This document shows positions 47,193-56,349 of a stretch of DNA of 64,000 nucleotides, piece by piece. Both the position numbers and the translations under genes were made by a program. Each line of letters starts with the position of its first letter. Within the stretch, counting starts at the first letter, position 1. The notes under the pieces are model-generated. The model worked only from the letters and a program-made list of their open reading frames with translations. It was not told the origin of the DNA and ran no database searches. This DNA comes from Rhabdobacter roseus (GTDB lineage: Bacteria; Bacteroidota; Bacteroidia; Cytophagales; Spirosomataceae), in NCBI RefSeq assembly GCF_014202275.1, contig NZ_JACHGF010000002.1, forward strand, positions 682,001 through 746,000, in the 5' to 3' direction.

Positions 47193-47223
47193 AAGGTACC
47201 CAACAGCAACGCTTCCGGCGGTT

Positions 47224-47862
47224 TTACTGCACCAACTTCAGGCTGTACGCAATGGGCTTTCCGCGTTCAATTTTTAAAAGTACCTGCTTATCACTAAGGT
47301 CATTGAGTAATCTGGTGGCTCTTTTTTCGGAGATGTTGATCATGTGAGAAAGTACCTTGGCCGTGATCATGTCGTGCTGTTTCAGGTACTGGATCAGGAT
47401 TTTGACGGGCTTCAACGCCAGGAGTTTTTCCGTTTCGGCGTCCCGCTCGCCGGCTAGCATCAGCCGGTTGGTAGGAATGGTTTTGTCCTTGGTTCTGACG
47501 TAGATGATTCGCTCCCCTTTTTCGTTGAGGGCGTAGTGCGGTTTATCCTCGCTCTCATCTACCTCAATGTGAAGGATTTTCTTACTACCCAATAAAATAG
47601 CCTGGTAGCGAATCAACAACGGCTTCTCGACCAAAAAGCTACTCGCCTTTTCAATTTTCTGCATTTCGCGCAGCTCCGAAAGTACCCCGATCACGTCCCG
47701 GTTGTCGGCCACGCCCACCAGCAGCACCCCCCCGGAGGTATTGGCAAACGAAGAAAGGGTACGGGCTATTTTGTAGGGACTGTCGATGGTACGCTTAAAC
47801 TCCACGGTGAGCCCCTCTCCTTTCAGAATCAAATCAAGTGTATTGGTCAGGGATGAGGTCAT
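47224..47862 (-). CDS. AlbA_2/Schlafen-type domain protein with winged helix
   Basis: A 212-residue protein. The first ~125 residues are the AlbA_2 (Schlafen AAA_4) domain with VEFKRTIDSP and FANTSGGVLLVGVAD; the C-terminal ~65 residues look like a winged helix (ITAKVLSHMINISEKRATRLLNDLS, hyphen-free but broken here by line of sense). Such proteins are putative nucleic-acid-binding regulators. It starts 3 bases after dprA, so the two form a unit. Function unknown. Confidence 0.82.
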   Translation of the reverse strand: MTSSLTNTLDLILKGEGLTVEFKRTIDSPYKIARTLSSFANTSGGVLLVGVADNRDVIGVLSELREMQKIEKASSFLVEKPLLIRYQAILLGSKKILHIEVDESEDKPHYALNEKGERIIYVRTKDKTIPTNRLMLAGERDAETEKLLALKPVKILIQYLKQHDMITAKVLSHMINISEKRATRLLNDLSDKQVLLKIERGKPIAYSLKLVQ

Positions 47863-47865
47863 AGG

Positions 47866-48987
47866 CTACACCAACGCATATTTTTTGCCCGGCAAGGAGC
47901 GCACCATGCCCTGAAACTCCAGGTTGAGTAGCAGCGTGGCCAGTTTGCTCAAATGAATCCCGCTTTGCCAGCTCAGCTCGTCCACCTGCATATCTCCCTG
48001 GCGCTTCAACAAAGCAAGTACCTGGCCTTCGTCCTGCGTAAATCCATCGAAGGAAATCTCGGCGGGGGTACTTCCGGGCTTCGTACTTTGCTGCTTATCG
48101 TGCCAGCCAATGGCCTCAGCCAGGTCGGCCACGCTGGTAAAAATAGACGCTTTATGGTCCCGGATGAGCGCGTGACAGCCTTCCGACTGCGGGCTATGAA
48201 GGCTACCCGGCACGGCAAATACTTCCCGGTGGTAGTTTTGGGCGTACTCAACGGTGATCAAACTACCTCCCCGTTTGGCCGATTCCACCACGATAGTCAC
48301 GTCACTAAGCCCGGCAATGATCCGGTTGCGGGCCGGGAACCGGCGAAAATCGGGCTTGGCACCCAGCGGATTTTCGGTGATGATGCCACCGAGCTGCTGC
48401 ATTTCCTGCGAGCTCCGTAAGTGTACCGCCGGGTAAATCACGTCCAGCCCGCTGGCCATCACGCCTACCGTCGGGAGTTGGGTTTTCAGGCAGGCCCGGT
48501 GTGCCGTAATGTCCACCCCGTAAGCCAGGCCACTGACTACTACGGGCGCGTAAGGTACCAGCTCCCGGATGATGGCTTCGGTAATACTCTTGCCGTAGTC
48601 GGTTACCTGGCGGGTACCCACAATCCCCACCGTGCGGCTGGCGTTGTAGTCCACCTGGCCCCGCGCGTAAAGTACCAAGGGCGAGTCGTAGAGGGGTTTG
48701 AGGCGCTGGGGGTAGTGCGGGTCCGAGAAAAAGAGAAGCTGATGCCCCGCTTGCTGGCACACGCGCCACTCCTTTTCGGCGTACGCCAGCCCTTCTTTTT
48801 TCAGGATAATGCGTGCTACTTTTTCGCCTATTCCAGGAATTTTAGTAAGCTTTTTTAGATCGGCCTTGAATACCCCCACGGCTCCGCCGCAGTAGCTCAT
48901 GAGCTGGCGTGTGGTCACCGAGCCAATACCGGGGGTATGAACCAACGCTAAAATATGTATTTTTTCTTCCTCCGTCGGAGCCTGCAT
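47866..48987 (-). CDS. dprA: DNA-processing protein DprA
   Basis: A 373-residue DprA. An N-terminal SAM-like helix-hairpin part (GIGSVTTRQLM, IPGIGEKVARI), a central Rossmann-like DNA_processg_A domain (VGIVGTRQVTDYG, VSGLAYGVDITAH, FPARNRIIAGLS, SLITVEYA) and a C-terminal winged helix (DML1-like) are all present. It loads RecA on incoming single-stranded DNA during natural transformation. Its presence shows at least this step of competence is encoded; the rest of the machinery is not in the window. It is followed by the AlbA_2 gene. Confidence 0.95.
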   Translation of the reverse strand: MQAPTEEEKIHILALVHTPGIGSVTTRQLMSYCGGAVGVFKADLKKLTKIPGIGEKVARIILKKEGLAYAEKEWRVCQQAGHQLLFFSDPHYPQRLKPLYDSPLVLYARGQVDYNASRTVGIVGTRQVTDYGKSITEAIIRELVPYAPVVVSGLAYGVDITAHRACLKTQLPTVGVMASGLDVIYPAVHLRSSQEMQQLGGIITENPLGAKPDFRRFPARNRIIAGLSDVTIVVESAKRGGSLITVEYAQNYHREVFAVPGSLHSPQSEGCHALIRDHKASIFTSVADLAEAIGWHDKQQSTKPGSTPAEISFDGFTQDEGQVLALLKRQGDMQVDELSWQSGIHLSKLATLLLNLEFQGMVRSLPGKKYALV

Positions 48988-49088
48988 ACCGATTCGCTGC
49001 TACAAATTAAGGCGGCAAATTAGGAAAAAAACCGTAAAATGTAGTGGATTATCCGTAGCAATTGATGAGTCCCGCTTTCCAAAGTAGC

Positions 49089-50270
49089 CTATTGGATCAC
49101 CCTGAATAGGCGGTTCCAGCGGATTTTGTTCAGGAAATTGGTGGGGGCCGGGTCGATGGACATCCACACCAATACGGCCTTGCCCACAATGTGGTCTTTG
49201 GGCACAAAGCCCCAGTAGCGCGAGTCGGCGGAGTTATGGCGGTTGTCTCCCATCATGAAGTAATAATCCTGCTTGAAGGTATACTGCTCCACGGCTTTGC
49301 CATCAATCGTTATGTTATCCTGTTGGATAAGTACCCCTGGCAGGCCTTCGTGGCTCTGGATTATATCTCCGTAGAGCGCTATATTTTCGGGTGTGAGCGC
49401 AACAGTCTTTCCTTGGGAAGGTACCACCAGGGGGCCGTAGCTGTCGCGGTTCCAGCCCAGCAGGGGCGAATTGGGGTACAGGCCGGGCTCGGAGGTACCT
49501 TGCTCTTGACGCACGACCCGCACTTCCTTTATAAAGTCGTACTCGCGCAGGCGGGCGGCCGTGGGTTCGGTGGTATGGACCAAGTACCCCCGCTCGTTTT
49601 GGCTTGTGCTCGAATCGGTGAGGAATTCGGTGTAGCTACTAAAGGCCGAAATGCCATTTTCACGAAATACCCGGTTCTCATTGACGGGAGCAGCCGTAAC
49701 CACCAAGTACCCATGCTGCAACCGGGGCTGGTTAGGTACTTGTACGCCGTTGATGTACAGCTGGCTATCCCGGAGCTGCAGGGTATCGCCCGGCTGCCCT
49801 ACGCAGCGTTTGACGTAGTTGGTGCGGAGGTCCAGGGGGTGGGGCGTTAGGTTGGGCAAGACGGCGGCGTAGGTACCTACCAGCTGGGGATGCTCCACGG
49901 GCAGATTGAACACCACCACATCGCCCCGCTTTACCTCCGAAAAACCCGGCAACCGAAACTGCGGCATCCTGATCCAGTCCAGGTAGGCCGGCAGCGAAGT
50001 ACCCCAGATGTTCTGGTGCGTGAGGGGTACCTGAAGCGGCGTGGTGGGCGTGCGGGAGCCGTAGTGCATCTTGCTCACAAAGAGGTAGTCGCCCACCAGC
50101 AGGCTGTTCTCCATGGAAGGCGTGGGAATCATGAAGGGTTCAAAAAATAGAAAGCGGATGAGCGTAGCTGCTACCACGGCAAAGACAACCGAATCGAGCC
50201 AATCACGCGTGGCTGACTTCTTTTTCTTTTTTACAGAAACGGGCGGAGGTACTTTCTCTTGAACGTGCAT
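49089..50270 (-). CDS. lepB: Signal peptidase I, copy 1
   Basis: A 393-residue inner-membrane signal peptidase. One N-terminal transmembrane segment is followed by the catalytic serine in IPTPSMENSLLVGD and the lysine in NYVKRCVGQPGD; the C-terminal GDNRHNSADSRYWG box is complete. It is longer than E. coli LepB through a ~100-residue insert in the middle. The ATG at 50270 gives a lysine-rich cytoplasmic start; 50300 is possible. It lies just downstream of a very similar copy. Confidence 0.93.
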   Translation of the reverse strand: MHVQEKVPPPVSVKKKKKSATRDWLDSVVFAVVAATLIRFLFFEPFMIPTPSMENSLLVGDYLFVSKMHYGSRTPTTPLQVPLTHQNIWGTSLPAYLDWIRMPQFRLPGFSEVKRGDVVVFNLPVEHPQLVGTYAAVLPNLTPHPLDLRTNYVKRCVGQPGDTLQLRDSQLYINGVQVPNQPRLQHGYLVVTAAPVNENRVFRENGISAFSSYTEFLTDSSTSQNERGYLVHTTEPTAARLREYDFIKEVRVVRQEQGTSEPGLYPNSPLLGWNRDSYGPLVVPSQGKTVALTPENIALYGDIIQSHEGLPGVLIQQDNITIDGKAVEQYTFKQDYYFMMGDNRHNSADSRYWGFVPKDHIVGKAVLVWMSIDPAPTNFLNKIRWNRLFRVIQ

Positions 50271-50364
50271 GGCTTCAGGCGCTTTAGGTTGAAGCCCCAA
50301 TATTAAAGGTATTTTTAATAAATCTAAATATTTAATATATAATTTTATTAAATATAATACAAAG

Positions 50365-50389
50365 AAAAAGCTGCGCGAGGCAGCTTTTT
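50365..50389 (-). terminator. Terminator between the two lepB copies
   Basis: AAAAAGCTGC (50365-50374) pairs with GCAGCTTTTT (50380-50389), with A and T runs at the ends. The 60-base AT-rich stretch to its left is probably the promoter region of copy 1. Confidence 0.8.
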
Positions 50390-50435
50390 AGAAATGAAGT
50401 ATCTGGCTAGGGGTACTCTGATCGCCGAGGGTACT

Positions 50436-51572
50436 TTATTCGATAATGCGGAATAAGCGGTTCCAGCGGATTTTGTTCAGAGCACTCGTCGGATTCGGGT
50501 CAATGGACATCCACACAAACACGGCCTTGCCCACGATGTGGTCTTTGGGTACAAAGCCCCAGTAGCGCGAGTCGGCGGAGTTATGACGGTTGTCGCCCAT
50601 CATGAAGTAATAATCCTGCTTAAAGGTATATTGCTCCACGGCTTTGCCGTCTATGGTCACTTTATTTCCCTCAATCACTACATTCTCGTTATTTTCGTAA
50701 CGCTTGATTACCTCACCGTACATGGCTACGTTTTCGGGTGTCAGCTGCACGGTTTTTCCCTCGGCCGGGATAGTCACCGGCCCGTAGTTATCCCGATTCC
50801 ATCGAAACAGGGGCGAATTGGGATAGAGCGAAGGCTCACTGATTTCCTTGGTAGCCTTCACCGTGCGCACGTCTTTCACAAAATCGTACTCTTTCAGCCG
50901 GGCGGCAATGGCCTCGGTGGTGTACACCAGGTACCCCGACTCGTCGTTGGACGGGATGGTGTCGTTGTACGTTTCGGTGTAGCCACTAAACTCCGATACA
51001 CCATTTTCCCTAAAGACCTTCTCTTCGTTGACGGCCGTAGTGGTAGAAACAAAGTACTCGTTTTCCATCCGGACGGGGTTCTCAAGGGCCTGGCCGTTGG
51101 CAAACACCTGCATGTCGCGTACTTCGAGCTGGTCGCCGGGGAGCCCCACGCAGCGCTTGATGTAGTTGGTTCGGAGGTCTACGGGGTGCTGGAGCTCCGG
51201 GGGGTAGTTAAAGACCACCACGTCGCCCCGCTTCACGTCCGAGAAGCCCGGCAGGCGGTACTGGGGTAGTTGGATCCAGTCCAGGTAAGACGGAATGGAA
51301 GTACCCCAGATGGTTTGGTGCGTCAGAGGTACCTGCAGGGGTGTTTTGGGCGTGCGGGTACCGTAGTGTAGCTTACTCACAAAGAGAAAATCTCCCACCA
51401 GCAGGCTATTTTCCATGGAGGGAGTAGGAATGGTGAAGGCTTCAAAAAATAGCCAACGGATGAGCGTAGCGGCCACAACCGCAAAAACGATCGAATCCAG
51501 CCACTCACGCGCAGCTGACTTGGGTTTGGAAGACTTGGCAGTGCTTCGGTTTATTTCTTTTTCGAGGGCCAT
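50436..51572 (-). CDS. lepB: Signal peptidase I, copy 2
   Basis: A 378-residue signal peptidase I, closely similar to the copy at 49089-50270 in most blocks (IPTPSMENSLLVGD, NYIKRCVGLPGD, GDNRHNSADSRYWG). It differs in the ~90-residue insert, which is shorter and more acidic. Both active-site residues are present, so both copies should work. They may divide substrates or timing. It lies upstream of copy 1 with a terminator between, and downstream of dapB. Confidence 0.93.
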   Translation of the reverse strand: MALEKEINRSTAKSSKPKSAAREWLDSIVFAVVAATLIRWLFFEAFTIPTPSMENSLLVGDFLFVSKLHYGTRTPKTPLQVPLTHQTIWGTSIPSYLDWIQLPQYRLPGFSDVKRGDVVVFNYPPELQHPVDLRTNYIKRCVGLPGDQLEVRDMQVFANGQALENPVRMENEYFVSTTTAVNEEKVFRENGVSEFSGYTETYNDTIPSNDESGYLVYTTEAIAARLKEYDFVKDVRTVKATKEISEPSLYPNSPLFRWNRDNYGPVTIPAEGKTVQLTPENVAMYGEVIKRYENNENVVIEGNKVTIDGKAVEQYTFKQDYYFMMGDNRHNSADSRYWGFVPKDHIVGKAVFVWMSIDPNPTSALNKIRWNRLFRIIE

Positions 51573-51641
51573 ATGGGATGATAATCAGATTTTGGTGCAA
51601 AGTAAGCGGTAAAAAGTACTTGTTGGGTACGGGTCGTACCG

Positions 51642-52370
51642 TTATTTCAAACTCAATGGGTCTTCGAGCAGGTCATCCATTCCGTAAACGCCCTGCTTTC
51701 CCACTAGCCATTCGGCCGACACCACCGCGCCCAGCGCAAAGCCCTGGCGGCTGTGAGCCATATGACTTATCTCGATGGTATCCACCTCGGACTCGTAGCG
51801 GACGATGTGCGTGCCGGGCACTTCCCCTTCCCGCTCAGACGTAATGGGCAGGTACCCTTCCCGCCGGTCGGGAGCCAGGGTCCAGCCTTGAACGGCGGCG
51901 TTTTCGGCCTGAATGCCCTCGGCCAGGGTAATAGCCGTACCGCTGGGGGCATCCAGCTTGTGTATGTGGTGGATTTCTGTGAGGGCGAGCTCGTACGGCT
52001 GCCCCTGCATGAGGCGCGCCAGCTGTCGGTTCAGCCGGAAGAAAAGATTAACCCCAATGCTGTAATTGGACGCGTAAAAAAAGGCTCCTTGTTTTTGCTG
52101 ACAAAGCAGCTCAATCTCGGCACGGTGCGCCAGCCAGCCCGTGGTACCACTCACTACGGGCCACCCTTTTTGCAGGCAAGTGGTAATATTGGCATAAGCC
52201 GCCTCGGGAGCACTGAACTCGATGGCCACGTCTACGTGCGAGCGGTGGAAATTTTCAAGATCGGCACGGTTCTGAACGTCGATTTTCCCCACAATGGTGT
52301 GGCCTCTGTCCACGGCGATCTGTTCGATGGCGCGTCCCATTTTACCGTAGCCTACCAACAAAATATTCAT
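51642..52370 (-). CDS. dapB: 4-hydroxy-tetrahydrodipicolinate reductase
   Basis: A 242-residue DapB of lysine and diaminopimelate synthesis. The NAD(P)-binding LLVGYGKMGRAIEQIA starts the protein; ATTNYSIG-like YASNYSIGVNLFF and the DIHHIHKLDAPSGTA element (here EIHHIHKLDAPSGTA) hold the catalytic His and Lys. Length is typical. It is 58 bases downstream of DUF5683 on the same strand and 69 bases upstream of lepB copy 2. Confidence 0.94.
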   Translation of the reverse strand: MNILLVGYGKMGRAIEQIAVDRGHTIVGKIDVQNRADLENFHRSHVDVAIEFSAPEAAYANITTCLQKGWPVVSGTTGWLAHRAEIELLCQQKQGAFFYASNYSIGVNLFFRLNRQLARLMQGQPYELALTEIHHIHKLDAPSGTAITLAEGIQAENAAVQGWTLAPDRREGYLPITSEREGEVPGTHIVRYESEVDTIEISHMAHSRQGFALGAVVSAEWLVGKQGVYGMDDLLEDPLSLK

Positions 52371-52428
52371 AGTATGTACTTTGTGATCAAATCCGTATAA
52401 ATCTATTTTTTCATTTAAAAGCCAGCCG

Positions 52429-53115
52429 TCAGCGAAAAGTCAGTACCAGGCGCAGGCCCGTCATGGGTGCAGGAAGCCCTGGTTGAAAAAGGGCGGGCTC
52501 GGCCCGGAGCGTCAGGTCTTCGGAAATATCGAACGTCTTCATGTGGGCAGCTACGTTGGCCTCAATGATGGAGAGTGCGTAGGTAAGGCCCGCCACCACG
52601 TACGCGTAGTCGCGCCAGCGGCGGTACTGGTCTTTGCCGCGCCGGGCTATGTCTACGGTAATTTCGGGCGTAGTAAATTTTCCGTTGAGGTCATAAAAAA
52701 AATCCAGGTACTTTACTGGCACTCGATCTACTCCTGGTTTTAGCGCCCCGGTTTCTAAATTATAGAAAGAGTAGTAGGCATCCAGGAAGTTGTTGTAACG
52801 GACAATGTTCCAGTATACCGAGTAGCCCGCCCCGGCCAGAGCGGCGTACACAAAGGGTAGTTTCCAGTAATCGCGGTTGTAGATCTGCCCGCCGCCCGGA
52901 ATCATGATGGCCCGCATGGCCGCCTTACGGGGAATGGGTTTAAACGTAGCGTCAGCGACCGATCCCAGCGAATCCAGAGACAGGGTACGGTTGAGGGTAT
53001 CCATTCGGATGCCCGGCCCTACTACCTTCCCCACACTATCAATTCTGATTTGCTGGGCCTGCGCCCATTCCAAAGATCCCAGCGCTAGGATTCCTATTAA
53101 AAACCATTTTTTCAA
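52429..53115 (-). CDS. DUF5683 family protein
   Basis: A 228-residue exported protein. It has a signal peptide (LIGILALGSLEWAQAQ), then a MIPGGGQIYNRDYWKLP element and a transmembrane-type hydrophobic helix, as in the DUF5683 family that neighbours parB in Bacteroidota. Function unknown. The start overlaps the end of parB by four bases (ATGA), so it is translated with the chromosome-partition genes. Confidence 0.85.
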   Translation of the reverse strand: MKKWFLIGILALGSLEWAQAQQIRIDSVGKVVGPGIRMDTLNRTLSLDSLGSVADATFKPIPRKAAMRAIMIPGGGQIYNRDYWKLPFVYAALAGAGYSVYWNIVRYNNFLDAYYSFYNLETGALKPGVDRVPVKYLDFFYDLNGKFTTPEITVDIARRGKDQYRRWRDYAYVVAGLTYALSIIEANVAAHMKTFDISEDLTLRAEPALFQPGLPAPMTGLRLVLTFR

Positions 53116-54035
53116 GCCTTCCCTTCAAATTTCAGCGTTTCCAATATCCGGTCGAGCTCCTCCTGCGTCGTAAAAGGTATCTTAATTTCTCCTTTGTGAT
53201 TTTCATCACTCTTGATGGATACCTTGGCTCCAAAAAAGGAAGACAACCGGAACTGTAACGATCTGATTTCCTGCTTAATTGTTTGAGTCCGGCGTTCTTT
53301 CGCGCCCGGCTCGGGGATGAGCGTCAGCTTGCGTACTTCTTCTTCAACCTTCCGCACCGACCAGCCCTCCTCGATAATTTTTTTGAAAATCTTCAGCTGT
53401 ACCTCGCTGCTGTCGATGGTGATGATGGCCCGGGCGTGGCCCATGCTGATCTGGTTGTCGCGCAGGGCGGCCTGGATCACCGGGGGTAGCTTCAGGAGCC
53501 GAATGTAATTGTTAACCGTGGTCCGGTTTTTCCCTACCCTTTCGCCGAGTTCTTCCTGCTTGAGGCTACACTCGTGCATCAGCCGCTGGTAGCTCAGGGC
53601 AATTTCGATGGCGTTGAGGTTCTCGCGCTGGATGTTTTCGATGAGCGCCATTTCCAGCATCTGCTGGTCGTTGGCAGTCCGGATGTAGGCGGGGATATTC
53701 GCCATCCCAATCGACTTGGAAGCCTGTAAACGGCGCTCGCCCGATATAAGCTGGTACTTGTCTTTACTGATTTGCCGTACCGTAATGGGCTGGATGATCC
53801 CCTGCACCCGGATCGAGTCGGCGAGCTCCTGCAGGGCTTCCTGGTCAAACCGGGAGCGGGGCTGGAAAGGGTTGGCTTCAATGAGATTGACATCGATCTC
53901 ATTCATGGAGCTGATCGCCTCGTAGGGCGAGGTACGCTGATTGCTTTGCCGACTGGCATTTACGGAATCAGAATCTTGTAAAAGCGCTCCCAAGCCACGC
54001 CCCAAACCCACCATTTTTTTATTTTTATTTTCCAT
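53112..54035 (-). CDS. parB: Chromosome-partitioning protein ParB
   Basis: A 307-residue ParB. The N-terminal nuclease-like CTP-binding domain has NPFQPRSRF, ISGERRL and ENIQRENL; a helix-turn-helix follows (KNRTTVNNYIRLLKLP) and a C-terminal dimer region ends the protein. It binds parS and spreads as a CTP clamp. Normally parA is directly adjacent; here 179 bases separate them. No complete parS was seen in the window. Confidence 0.95.
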   Translation of the reverse strand: MENKNKKMVGLGRGLGALLQDSDSVNASRQSNQRTSPYEAISSMNEIDVNLIEANPFQPRSRFDQEALQELADSIRVQGIIQPITVRQISKDKYQLISGERRLQASKSIGMANIPAYIRTANDQQMLEMALIENIQRENLNAIEIALSYQRLMHECSLKQEELGERVGKNRTTVNNYIRLLKLPPVIQAALRDNQISMGHARAIITIDSSEVQLKIFKKIIEEGWSVRKVEEEVRKLTLIPEPGAKERRTQTIKQEIRSLQFRLSSFFGAKVSIKSDENHKGEIKIPFTTQEELDRILETLKFEGKA

Positions 54036-54214
54036 ACTGCACCGTAGTAATTCTTCTCAGAGTAAAGTAGATTAACAGAAAGGCTGACGTAACTTTTTCT
54101 TACCCAATCCGGGACCTAACCGGAATCCCCCGACCTTTCCGCTATGATGATCTCATCGAGCTGCTGCCAGGGCAGCTCAACGACCAAGTTGATGAAGACT
54201 TGTAGTCGCTTTTT

Positions 54215-55012
54215 CTAGCTTACCCCTACTGAATGATCCTGCGAAAGCAGGCCGTTTTTGGTTAGGATTTCACGGGCTAGATTCAGGTAGCTGATGGCCC
54301 CTTTGCTGTCGGCATCCTGGGCCAGAACCGGTACGCCGTAGCTAGGCGACTCACTAAGCCTGACGTTACGCGGGATGATCGTATCAAAGACCAGCGACTG
54401 GAAGTGGGTAGTTACTTCGTTGACGACCTGGTTGGATAAACGCAGCCTTAGATCGTACATCGTCAGGAGAATACCCTCAATGGCCAAGTTGGTATTGAGC
54501 CGCGACTGGATGATGGTGATCGTATTCAGTAATTTGCCCAGTCCTTCCAGGGCAAAATACTCGCACTGCACGGGAATGATGACCGAGTCGGCCGCCGTGA
54601 GGCTGTTGATGGTGATTAACCCCAGGGAAGGCGAACAATCGATGATGACAAAATCGTAGTCGTCCCGGATGGTATCCATCGAGTCTTTCATCCGATCTTC
54701 CCGGTTCTTGAGATTAATCATCTCGATCTCCGCCCCTACCAGGTCGATGTGCGACGGCAGCAGGTCCAGGTTAGGGAAATCCGTCTGGATGATGATGTCC
54801 CGGGTCCGGATGCCCTCTACCATACACTCGTAGATGCTGTACTCGATTTCTTTCGGATTAAAACCCAGACCGGAGGTTGAATTGGCCTGAGGATCAGCGT
54901 CGATAATAAGGGTGCGGAATTCAAGAGCCGCCAGACTCGCGGCCAGGTTTATGGCCGTGGTAGTTTTCCCGACTCCTCCTTTTTGATTTGCAATCGCAAT
55001 GACTTTGCCCAT
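54215..55012 (-). CDS. parA: Chromosome-partitioning ATPase ParA
   Basis: A 265-residue Walker-type ATPase. The deviant Walker [14 protein letters not shown] is at residue 10, Walker A' is [10 protein letters not shown], and Walker B-like features follow. I start it at the ATG at 55012 ([10 protein letters not shown]), the normal ParA start; a start 8 codons upstream at 55036 is possible. It moves ParB-parS complexes apart. It is upstream of parB on the same strand. Confidence 0.95.
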   Translation of the reverse strand: MGKVIAIANQKGGVGKTTTAINLAASLAALEFRTLIIDADPQANSTSGLGFNPKEIEYSIYECMVEGIRTRDIIIQTDFPNLDLLPSHIDLVGAEIEMINLKNREDRMKDSMDTIRDDYDFVIIDCSPSLGLITINSLTAADSVIIPVQCEYFALEGLGKLLNTITIIQSRLNTNLAIEGILLTMYDLRLRLSNQVVNEVTTHFQSLVFDTIIPRNVRLSESPSYGVPVLAQDADSKGAISYLNLAREILTKNGLLSQDHSVGVS

Positions 55013-55174
55013 TTGTTTTTGAGTTACCGGATTCAAATTTCAGGTATTCGGGGCAAATAGCCAAAAAATGTTCCACGGACTTTTAGTACTTATCTGTTAA
55101 GCTTTATCTATCAAGCCGTTGTAATGCATTATTTTTTGTGCAAAGAAAACAAAATGCTTGTTTTGGCAGGTGTT

Positions 55175-56197
55175 TCACGCCCAAACCTTCGTTCCCTCAG
55201 TGCAATTCTTGCACATCTCGATTTCGGAACGGGACCGAATGAGGGTTTCGCGGAAAGTACCGTACTCCGGGCTGCGCCATAATTCACGGAAGGTCTGCCG
55301 CTTCATATCGCCCAGCCGGTGGTGCGCATCTTTGTCAAAGCAGCAGGGTACCACCAGGCCGTCCCAGGTGATTACGCAGGAGTGCCACATTTTCCAGCAG
55401 TGGTCCACCAGCGCGTTTTTGATGGAATAGGTACCATCGGCTTCGGGCCGGTAGCGCGAGTACTCATCCAAGGTAGGAATGAGCGCGGAGCCTTGCTCGT
55501 ACTCGTAAATTTGGGCCGTTTTAAGCCCTACCTCATCCACGCCCAGCTCCCGGGCCAGCTGCCGTACCTCCCCGATCTGGTGCTCGTTGGGCCGCACTAC
55601 CAAAAACTGAAAGATCACGTGCGGGGTACTTGATTTGAGGGCTTTTTTCCACTTAATGATATTCCGGGTACCTTCCAGTACCTTCTCCAGCTTGCCCCCC
55701 ACCCGGTACTGCTCGTAGACCTCCTGCGATGTACCATCAATGGAAATGATCAGCCGGTCCAGTCCTGACTCCACCGTCAGGCGGGCTTTCTCGTCGGTGA
55801 GGTAATGGGCGTTCGTTGAGGTAGCAGTATAAATCCCTTTTTGGTGCGCGTAGCCCACGAGCTCCAGGAATTTGGGGTGTAGGTAGGGCTCTCCCTGGAA
55901 GTAAAAAATCAGGTAGAGCAGCGTGTCGGCCAGCTCGTCGATGGTTTTTCGGAACAGGTCCGCTTCCATCATGCCCGTGGGCCGCGTAAACGACCGAAGG
56001 CCGCTGGGGCACTCCGGGCAACGCAGGTTACAGGAGGTAGTCGGCTCAAACGATATGGCGATGGGCATTCCCCGGTGGGTATTCCGGCCCGTGTACTTTG
56101 AATAAAAATAGCTCCCAACTACCTGTAGCGCGTTCCAGGCCCGCCGGGGAGTCACTTTCGACAGTAGGTTGAGGCCATCTTTCCAGTTTCGATTCAT
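55175..56197 (-). CDS. Radical SAM/SPASM domain protein
   Basis: A 340-residue radical-SAM enzyme. The [4Fe-4S] motif CNLRCPEC (CxxxCxxC) is near residue 57; the C-terminal SPASM domain has CVITWDGLVVPCCFD and CKNCTEG, enough cysteines for an auxiliary cluster. SPASM enzymes modify peptides or carbohydrates; no peptide precursor gene is visible nearby, so the substrate is unknown. It is a single gene divergent from the flavin oxidoreductase. Confidence 0.88.
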   Translation of the reverse strand: MNRNWKDGLNLLSKVTPRRAWNALQVVGSYFYSKYTGRNTHRGMPIAISFEPTTSCNLRCPECPSGLRSFTRPTGMMEADLFRKTIDELADTLLYLIFYFQGEPYLHPKFLELVGYAHQKGIYTATSTNAHYLTDEKARLTVESGLDRLIISIDGTSQEVYEQYRVGGKLEKVLEGTRNIIKWKKALKSSTPHVIFQFLVVRPNEHQIGEVRQLARELGVDEVGLKTAQIYEYEQGSALIPTLDEYSRYRPEADGTYSIKNALVDHCWKMWHSCVITWDGLVVPCCFDKDAHHRLGDMKRQTFRELWRSPEYGTFRETLIRSRSEIEMCKNCTEGTKVWA

Positions 56198-56349
56198 GGG
56201 TGCAAATTACACGATTCTTCGCAAAATACACCGGTTGGGTAAATAGTATGCCGGAGAATCTAACCATTAGGGCTCGAATCCGTTTAAATCAGATCAGCCA
56301 AGCAATATTGTTTCCCAACCCTCCTATGCAAACCTAATTCTACCTGTGT

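Noticed and set aside
55069-55077. TGTTCCACG, half of a possible parS site upstream of parA
   Set aside because: The second half does not match the palindrome, so a ParB site cannot be claimed.
56271-56282. GGCTCGAATCC, resembling a tRNA T-loop
   Set aside because: No acceptor, D or anticodon stem could be built around it.
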